10,266 nt of DNA from Phycisphaerales bacterium (GTDB taxonomy: Bacteria > Planctomycetota > Phycisphaerae > Phycisphaerales > SM1A02), in the NCBI GenBank assembly GCA_007125255.1, contig SLDM01000154.1, positions 1 through 10,266 on the forward strand, in the 5' to 3' direction. The notes beneath the pieces are model-generated. The model was not told the DNA's origin. It saw nothing but the letters and a program-made list of their open reading frames with translations, and did not search any database. Shown piece by piece: positions 6,081 through 10,266 of the stretch; the stretch's first letter is position 1, and the number at the start of each line of letters is the position of its first letter. The position numbers and the translations under genes were made by a program.

Positions 6081-6728
6081 ATGCCCACGCCTCATAGGGA
6101 TTTCGAGAACCTGCGGGTCTTCGGTCATCCGTTGATCCAGCTCAAGCTCACTCGGGCCCGCGATCGGCATACTCCGCATCTGGAGTTCCGGCGACTTCTG
6201 AATGAGATCGCGGGGTTGATGACCTACGAGGTCAGTCGCGGCTTCCCGACGCGCGACGTCGACGTCGAAACGCCGCTGGAGCGCACGACGGGAACGGTCC
6301 TGGCGAAGCCCGTCACACTGGTGCCGATTCTCCGTGCGGGAATCGGTATGACCGAAGGCATCCTGAACGTCATGAGCGAAGCCCGGGTGGGACACATCGG
6401 CATCTACCGGGATGAGCAATCCCTGCAGCCGGTCGCGTATTACGCGAAGTTTCCGCCGGACATTGCCGACGGCCCCGTCCTGTTGATTGATCCGATGCTT
6501 GCGACCGGAGGTTCGGCCATACACGCGGCCGGGGAACTGAAGCGGCGGGGATGCCGGGATATCCGGCTCATCTGCCTCGTCTGCGCGCCGGAAGGCGTGC
6601 GGGCCCTGGCCGACGCCCATCCCGACTTGCCTATCTTCACCGCGGCTCTGGATCGACAACTGAACGAGAAGGGGTACATCCTGCCCGGCCTCGGCGATGC
6701 GGGCGACCGGATTTTCGGCACGCAGTAG
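6081..6728 (+). CDS. upp: Uracil phosphoribosyltransferase
   Basis: 215 residues, close to the usual length of about 208. ATG 6081 follows gaggagg (6062-6068) at 12 bases. The enzyme converts uracil and PRPP to UMP and diphosphate in cytoplasmic pyrimidine salvage. Visible signatures are an N-terminal Val-Phe-Gly-His-Pro-Leu-Ile-Gln-Leu-Lys (13-22), Val-Pro-Ile-Leu-Arg-Ala-Gly-Ile-Gly-Met (81-90), the PRPP loop Leu-Leu-Ile-Asp-Pro-Met-Leu-Ala-Thr-Gly-Gly-Ser-Ala (134-146), and the uracil-binding end Gly-Tyr-Ile-Leu-Pro-Gly-Leu-Gly-Asp-Ala-Gly-Asp-Arg-Ile-Phe-Gly-Thr (198-214). All key residues are present, so it should be active. It is the last gene of the tight cluster with the DUF4190 and DUF2752 genes and ends with two TAG codons in a row (6726-6731). 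Confidence 0.97.
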   Translation: MPTPHRDFENLRVFGHPLIQLKLTRARDRHTPHLEFRRLLNEIAGLMTYEVSRGFPTRDVDVETPLERTTGTVLAKPVTLVPILRAGIGMTEGILNVMSEARVGHIGIYRDEQSLQPVAYYAKFPPDIADGPVLLIDPMLATGGSAIHAAGELKRRGCRDIRLICLVCAPEGVRALADAHPDLPIFTAALDRQLNEKGYILPGLGDAGDRIFGTQ

Positions 6729-6737
6729 TAGGCTCCC

Positions 6738-6772
6738 GGGCGGGAATCGGTGGTGGCGGGCACCGCTCGCCC
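6738..6772 (+). other. Imperfect stem-loop just after upp
   Basis: GGGCG (6738-6742) pairs with CGCCC (6768-6772), and CGGTG (6748-6752) with CACCG (6761-6765), separated by a small internal loop and an 8-base apical loop. No T-run follows, so it is at best a weak or factor-dependent transcription stop or an RNA-stabilising hairpin. Confidence 0.35.
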
Positions 6773-6794
6773 CCGCTCTCCCCGGGCCCATGGC

Positions 6795-6823
6795 TTGACG
6801 GGGCCGCCCGATCTCGCGACACT
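6795..6823 (+). promoter_or_regulatory. Weak candidate promoter upstream of the coiled-coil gene
   Basis: TTGACG (6795-6800), 5 of 6 matches to the -35 consensus, lies 17 bases before GACACT (6818-6823), only 3 of 6 matches to the -10. It lies in the 192-base gap between upp and the next gene. Position is the main support. Confidence 0.22.
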
Positions 6824-6920
6824 TGATCTTTCGGCCGTCTCGACGGCAGTTCCGAACCACGCCTTGAGTCCGCCCGCTCCCGATCTCTCCGGGAGCAGGC
6901 CCGATGATTGGAGAATTCGT

Positions 6921-8300
6921 ATGGCAGTTCGTTCTGGAGCGGGCACCGGCGTCATCGTCTCGCTGGTTGTCTTCGTGATCACCACCGTTGCGATGCTGGT
7001 CGTCGCGATTGTCTTCTATACGGCGTTGACCGATGCCAATGAACAACGCGAGGAAGCGGAACGTGATCTCAGTCGATTCATCGCGCCGGCGGAACAGAAC
7101 CAGGACCGGTTCCAGCGCTACGTCGCTTCCGCCACGCAACAGAACATTTCCGTGGCTTCCTACCTCGATGGCCGCATCCGCGATGTGATGCGTTACGTCG
7201 ACGGCGATGCCAATGCGACGCTCGATCGCACCCGCAGCCGCCTGATGCGCTTCGGGGTTGGACAGGATGACGTCGTCGCATCCGTGATGCAGGATACGTA
7301 CAACCGGTTGCAGCAGCGCGAAGACCGCGTGGCGGAGCTCACCGGCCGTCTCGAGCGACGCGATGACGAGATCAGCCGCCTCAACAGCCAGATCGCCTCG
7401 ATGCGCGAACAGCAGCGCGAGGAGATACGGTTCGTGCAGGGGCGCATCGAAGAGTACCGCACCGCGGCGGAAGAGTACCTCGAAGAGCTCAACCAGACCA
7501 AGCGCACCATGGAAGATTCCGTCGATCGTCTTCGCGACCGGTACGAAGACCGCGTGGATGAACTCGTGGGGGAAACGGACGATCTCAACCGCGAGATCGT
7601 CGTTCTGCGGGATCGGCTCGATGATCTGCAGCAGCGGGTCAGCGCCGACCGCATTCGCGCCCAGGACCCGGCCACCCTCGTTGACGGCCGCGTGATCGAC
7701 GTCAGCGGAAGTGATCAGGTCTTCATCAACCGCGGCCGACAGAACCGGATCGTGCTGGGCATGACCTTCGAGGTCTACGACAACGCCAGCTCGATCCGCG
7801 TGGATCCGCAAACCGGTGAGATGCAGCGCGGCAAGGCGAGTCTGCAGGTCATTCACGTCGGCGATCGTTCCTCGACGTGCCGGGTCATTCGCTCGGTTCG
7901 CGGCCGTCCGGTCGTGTCGGACGATGTCATCGCGAACGCGGTGTACGACCCCGAGTATCAGTTCAAGTTCCTCGTGCACGGCCGGTTCGATCTTGACGGC
8001 GATGGCCGCGCGACGGAGTCGGAAGCCGAGTACATCCGGAACCTCGTCATGGAATGGGGCGGCCAGGTCGTCACCGGCGATCAGTTGCCGGGTGATCTGG
8101 ACTTCCTGGTCCTCGGCGTGGAGCCGAGCGAACCGCTGCCGCCCGGCCCCGACGCCTCCCAGGCGATGATCGATGACTGGGCCGAACGCCGCGCCGCGCG
8201 GGAAACGTACACGCGCCTCTTCCGCCAGGCCCGCGATGCCCAGATTCCCATTCTCAATCACAATCGTTTCCTGATTCTGATCGGCCACACGCCCCGCTGA
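6921..8300 (+). CDS. Membrane-anchored coiled-coil protein with C-terminal BRCT-like domain and EF-hand loop
   Basis: 459 residues from ATG 6921, preceded by ggaga (6910-6914). The frame is open upstream to a GTG at 6750, but that peptide is Pro/Arg-rich and lacks a binding site. One membrane helix (about 10-33) is followed by an acidic segment, so the rest is predicted outside the cytoplasm. A heptad-like coiled coil covers about 125-245. A small beta-rich domain (about 250-340) has Val-Phe-Ile-Asn-Arg-Gly and Val-Leu-Gly-Met-Thr-Phe-Glu-Val. The last 110 residues read like a BRCT fold: strand Phe-Lys-Phe-Leu-Val-His-Gly-Arg-Phe (348-356), helix ending Glu-Trp-Gly-Gly-Gln-Val-Val (378-384), strand Asp-Phe-Leu-Val-Leu-Gly (394-399), and a final helix plus Ile-Pro-Ile-Leu then Phe-Leu (430-452). 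Asp357, Asp359, Asp361, Gly362 and Glu368 form a canonical EF-hand calcium loop between the first strand and helix. No known named family is recognised; function unknown. Confidence 0.82.
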   Translation: MAVRSGAGTGVIVSLVVFVITTVAMLVVAIVFYTALTDANEQREEAERDLSRFIAPAEQNQDRFQRYVASATQQNISVASYLDGRIRDVMRYVDGDANATLDRTRSRLMRFGVGQDDVVASVMQDTYNRLQQREDRVAELTGRLERRDDEISRLNSQIASMREQQREEIRFVQGRIEEYRTAAEEYLEELNQTKRTMEDSVDRLRDRYEDRVDELVGETDDLNREIVVLRDRLDDLQQRVSADRIRAQDPATLVDGRVIDVSGSDQVFINRGRQNRIVLGMTFEVYDNASSIRVDPQTGEMQRGKASLQVIHVGDRSSTCRVIRSVRGRPVVSDDVIANAVYDPEYQFKFLVHGRFDLDGDGRATESEAEYIRNLVMEWGGQVVTGDQLPGDLDFLVLGVEPSEPLPPGPDASQAMIDDWAERRAARETYTRLFRQARDAQIPILNHNRFLILIGHTPR

Positions 8301-8366
8301 TCCGATCCCGGCACGGGACCGGCAACGGTACTGCCGCATCAACGGCGCCACAAACGGAATGTTGTC

Positions 8367-8400
8367 CATGCGGCTCCTTCGGGGGCCGCATGTTTTTTTT
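8367..8400 (+). terminator. Intrinsic terminator with UUCG tetraloop
   Basis: An 11-bp stem (8367-8377 with 8382-8392, one G-T wobble) closes on a C(TTCG)G tetraloop and is followed at once by eight T residues (8393-8400). It lies 66 bases after the stop of the coiled-coil gene, so it should end the transcript that begins upstream of that gene, or of the upp cluster. Confidence 0.93.
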
Positions 8401-8480
8401 CGCCCTTCCGCTAAGGTATGGCTCCGTTCAACGAATCGTCGGCCTTCCCCCCCCTCACCTGGCCGCCACGAGCCAGAGAC

Positions 8481-9518
8481 ATGTCGAAGAAACGCCCTTC
8501 ATCCCGGCTCACGCACCTCAGCCAGTACCTCGCGCTGCGCGGGGTGGCATCGTTCATGCAGTGCTTTCCGGCCGATCAGAACCTGCACACTGCCGGCACG
8601 GTCGGCGCGCTCTACGCCCGGTTCAGCGCCAGGCGCCGCCGCCGCGCGGAGCACAATTTGCGGTTGAGTTTTCCCGAATGGCCGGAGGAGCGCGTGCACG
8701 CCGTCGCGGAAGAGTCACTGCAGCACATGTTCCGCCTCTTCCTGGTCGATGCCCTCGTTCTGCACCGGATCATCACGCCCGCGAGCTGGCCGCGCTACAT
8801 CAAGCTGGGGTCGATCGGGCCGATTCTCGACCGGCTCATCCGGGGGGAACCGATGATCCTCGTCACCGGCCACTGCGGCAACTGGGAACTGCTCGGGCAC
8901 TTCTTCGCGCTGATCGGCTATCCCGTGGTCGCCCTCGCCCGGCCGCTGGACAATCCTTACATCAACGACTGGCTGCTCACGATCCGTGAGGCCCGCGGCA
9001 CGACGGTCGTGACCAAATGGGGCGCGACGCCGATCCTGCAGGAGACGATCGAGCGGGGCGGGCGCGTCGGTTTCATCGCCGATCAGAACGCGGGCGATCA
9101 GGGGCTCTTCGTGCCTTTCTTCGGCCGCCTCGCGTCGAGTTACAAATCGATCGGACTCTTGGCCATGCGGTACGACGTGCCGATCGTGGCCGGCCACGCC
9201 CGGCGGATCAACGGACGGTTGGAGTACACCATCGACTGCACCGACTGCATCGAGCCCGCCGACTGGGCCGATCAGCCGGATCCGCTCTTCTACATCACCG
9301 CCCGGTTCAACCGCGCGATGGAAACGATGATCCGCGCTGCGCCGGAACAGTACCTCTGGCTGCACCGGCGCTGGAAGAGCCGCCCGAAACATGAACGCAA
9401 AGGTGAGCCGATTCCGGAGAAGCTGGTCGAGAAGTTGCAAGCTTTGCCGTGGATGACCGAAGCGGAGCTGGAGCGCATCGTCGAACACAGCAATCATCCG
9501 CCTCCGGTTCCGAAATGA
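8481..9518 (+). CDS. LpxL/HtrB-family lipid A acyltransferase
   Basis: 345 residues if started at ATG 8481. The frame also has an upstream ATG at 8418, but its extra 21 residues are Pro-rich and it lies within 18 bases of the terminator, so 8481 is preferred; neither has a strong ribosome binding site. The family transfers an acyl chain from acyl-ACP to the lipid A precursor at the cytoplasmic face of the inner membrane. The catalytic HX4E motif is intact as His131-Cys-Gly-Asn-Trp-Glu136. Other family marks are Ala-Asp-Gln-Asn-Ala-Gly (200-205), Val-Pro-Phe-Phe-Gly-Arg (211-216) and the C-terminal Trp-Leu-His-Arg-Arg-Trp-Lys (293-299). E. coli LpxL is about 306 residues; the extra length is mostly a polar C-terminal tail (about 300-345). 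Which acyl chain and which lipid A position cannot be read from sequence. It starts a new transcription unit after the terminator. Confidence 0.9.
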   Translation: MSKKRPSSRLTHLSQYLALRGVASFMQCFPADQNLHTAGTVGALYARFSARRRRRAEHNLRLSFPEWPEERVHAVAEESLQHMFRLFLVDALVLHRIITPASWPRYIKLGSIGPILDRLIRGEPMILVTGHCGNWELLGHFFALIGYPVVALARPLDNPYINDWLLTIREARGTTVVTKWGATPILQETIERGGRVGFIADQNAGDQGLFVPFFGRLASSYKSIGLLAMRYDVPIVAGHARRINGRLEYTIDCTDCIEPADWADQPDPLFYITARFNRAMETMIRAAPEQYLWLHRRWKSRPKHERKGEPIPEKLVEKLQALPWMTEAELERIVEHSNHPPPVPK

Positions 9519-9580
9519 GTCACACTTACTCGAAGTGCGATGTGCGATGTGCACGCAGTTGGTTGGGTAATAGTTCGATG

Positions 9581-9695
9581 CGACACAGCGACACAGCGAC
9601 ACAGCGACACAGCGACGGAGCGACGGAGCGACGGAGGGGCGGAGGGGCGAATCGAGAAAGACACGAAGGCACGAAGGCACGGAGGCACGGAGGGG
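9581..9695. repeat. Octamer tandem arrays, purine-rich strand
   Basis: Four exact cgacacag units (9581-9612), three exact cgacggag units (9613-9636) and one gggcggag (9637-9644); after a short spacer come two acgaaggc units (9663-9678), one acggaggc (9679-9686) and acggaggg (9687-9694). The unit is always 8 bases while its sequence changes stepwise along the array. Confidence 0.92.
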
Positions 9696-9801
9696 TTTGT
9701 GAGGTCGGCGACGATTCTCTGATTCCGTCACTCCCGCGGAAGCAGGGTCGACGCGTCCGCCGTCACTCCACCCCTGGATGCCTCGTTGCCTTCAGCTCTC
9801 T

Positions 9802-9860
9802 CTACGTGCCCACGTGCCTTCGTGCATCTCTCCGTCACTTCGTTACTTCGTTACTTTCCC
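9802..9860. repeat. Octamer tandem array, complementary orientation
   Basis: Units ctacgtgc, ccacgtgc and cttcgtgc (9802-9825), then acttcgtt twice (9837-9852) and acttTccc (9853-9860). The stretch at 9813-9824 is the exact reverse complement of 9662-9673, so this array is an inverted counterpart of the purine-rich array and the two could pair into a large imperfect hairpin. Confidence 0.8.
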
Positions 9861-9994
9861 TCCAGATTTTGTCTTGCATTGGCAACCGTCAGTCTCTAGT
9901 CTCCGTATGTTGCCTCCAGTGGGTAGGGCATGGGCTTCACTCGACTCCCCGGCCTTACATGGCTGAACCTGGGAAATTCTTGGAGAGGACTTTC

Positions 9995-10266
9995 GTGAAG
10001 AACTTGAAGAAAATCGTTCCGTTGGTGCGCGGTGGTTGCTCCATGAAGTTGGTCGTGGCGGGACTCACGCTGGTGTCAGCGACGGGTTCGCTTTCGGCCG
10101 ATCGAGTCGATGACGAGGTCCTGGCGATGACTTTGAGCGCCGATTCCGGATGTGAGCCGAAGTGGTTGCCGACGTTCGGAGAATCGGATCAACAACTGAA
10201 CGGCAAGGTCAATGACCTGGCGGTCTTCGACGATGGACAGGGGGGAGGCCCGGCCCTCTATGTGGC
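9995..10266 (+). CDS. Secreted protein with planctomycete-type repeat motif, 5' end only
   Basis: About 90 codons are visible and open to the right edge. GTG 9995 is chosen because ggagagga (9982-9989) sits at a good distance; an in-frame ATG at 10043 would also give a signal peptide but lacks a binding site. Residues 1-35 form a signal peptide: basic start (Lys-Asn-Leu-Lys-Lys), hydrophobic core (Leu-Val-Val-Ala-Gly-Leu-Thr-Leu) and a cleavage site after Leu-Ser-Ala. The mature part runs into Leu-Asn-Gly-Lys-Val-Asn-Asp-Leu-Ala-Val-Phe-Asp-Asp-Gly, then Gly-Pro-Ala-Leu-Tyr-Val-Ala. This matches the repeat start seen in planctomycete secreted proteins with many copies of 'LAVFDDGSGPALYVGG.FTTAGG', probably beta-propeller-like, of unknown function. 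With only one unit in the window this is recognition by motif, not proof. Confidence 0.65.
   Translation, partial: MKNLKKIVPLVRGGCSMKLVVAGLTLVSATGSLSADRVDDEVLAMTLSADSGCEPKWLPTFGESDQQLNGKVNDLAVFDDGQGGGPALYV

Larger units (their letters stand above)
9519..9994. other. Repeat-rich intergenic region
   Basis: 476 bases without a credible gene. It begins with a 7-bp gtgcgat pair (9535-9548), then a purine-rich octamer array (9581-9695), about 85 bases of unremarkable sequence, and a pyrimidine-rich octamer array (9802-9860). The rest up to 9980 should hold the promoter of the last gene, but only weak boxes are visible (TTGGCA at 9879-9884, with TATGTT 21 bases on, too far). Short reading frames here only translate the repeats. 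Confidence 0.7.

Noticed and set aside
6750..6920. N-terminal extension of the coiled-coil protein to the GTG at 6750
   Set aside because: The extra residues are Pro/Arg-rich and would bury the membrane anchor; the ATG at 6921 has a good binding site.
6012..8369. 785-codon open frame on the minus strand
   Set aside because: It lies antisense to upp and the coiled-coil gene, both with clear domain content and start sites. The translation has no recognisable domain and is typical of an antisense frame in high-GC DNA.
9581..9695. Possible CRISPR array
   Set aside because: Units are 8 bases and contiguous, without unique spacers, and no cas gene is nearby.
9540..9722. 60-codon frame with Arg-Arg-His-Gly-Gly-Thr-Glu-Gly type peptides
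   Set aside because: It translates the octamer repeat array; the 8-base period gives low-complexity peptides in any frame and there is no ribosome binding site.
8715..9731. 338-codon minus-strand frame opposite the acyltransferase gene
   Set aside because: Its N-terminus only translates the octamer repeats and the rest is antisense to a gene with intact HX4E and other family motifs.

Overview
The window is high-GC bacterial chromosome that looks like Planctomycetota, possibly Phycisphaerae or relatives. This is inferred from four traits. There is a TolC-type outer-membrane lipoprotein of the style common in that phylum. An LpxL-type lipid A acyltransferase implies a diderm envelope. Small DUF4190 and DUF2752 membrane proteins sit together. 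The last gene begins with the 'NG.V..LAVFDDG.G.ALYV' signature of secreted planctomycete repeat proteins. No rRNA, tRNA, CRISPR array, phage gene or insertion sequence is visible.

Layout. A TolC-like lipoprotein gene runs leftward off the window from about 845. A roughly 290-bp divergent intergenic region follows, with a 12-bp tandem repeat and a perfect 11-bp hairpin. All remaining genes are on the + strand. First come a 934-residue GH35 (beta-galactosidase family) protein (1143-3947) and an unrecognised 210-residue protein (3986-4618). Next is a tight cluster of DUF4190, DUF2752, DUF4190 and upp (4769-6728), preceded by a plausible sigma70 promoter with a perfect TTGACA box. Then come a membrane-anchored coiled-coil protein with a C-terminal BRCT-like domain (6921-8300), a textbook terminator with a UUCG loop (8367-8400), and an LpxL/HtrB-like acyltransferase (8481-9518). 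A 476-bp intergenic stretch holds two complementary arrays of 8-bp repeats. The final gene is the 5' end of a secreted protein starting at 9995.

How the genes relate. The region is mostly housekeeping and envelope functions: outer-membrane export, pyrimidine salvage, lipid A acylation and small membrane proteins. Two proteins stand out. The GH35 protein keeps the family's fold signatures and its C-terminal beta-sandwich domain, yet by hand alignment has lost both catalytic glutamates (Gly162 and Ala234 in their places), so it may bind carbohydrate rather than cut it. The coiled-coil protein joins one N-terminal membrane anchor, a long coiled coil, a small beta-rich domain and a BRCT-like domain with a canonical EF-hand calcium loop in its first loop; charge distribution suggests these domains lie outside the cytoplasm. 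Both readings come from eye alignment and need profile searches or structure prediction.
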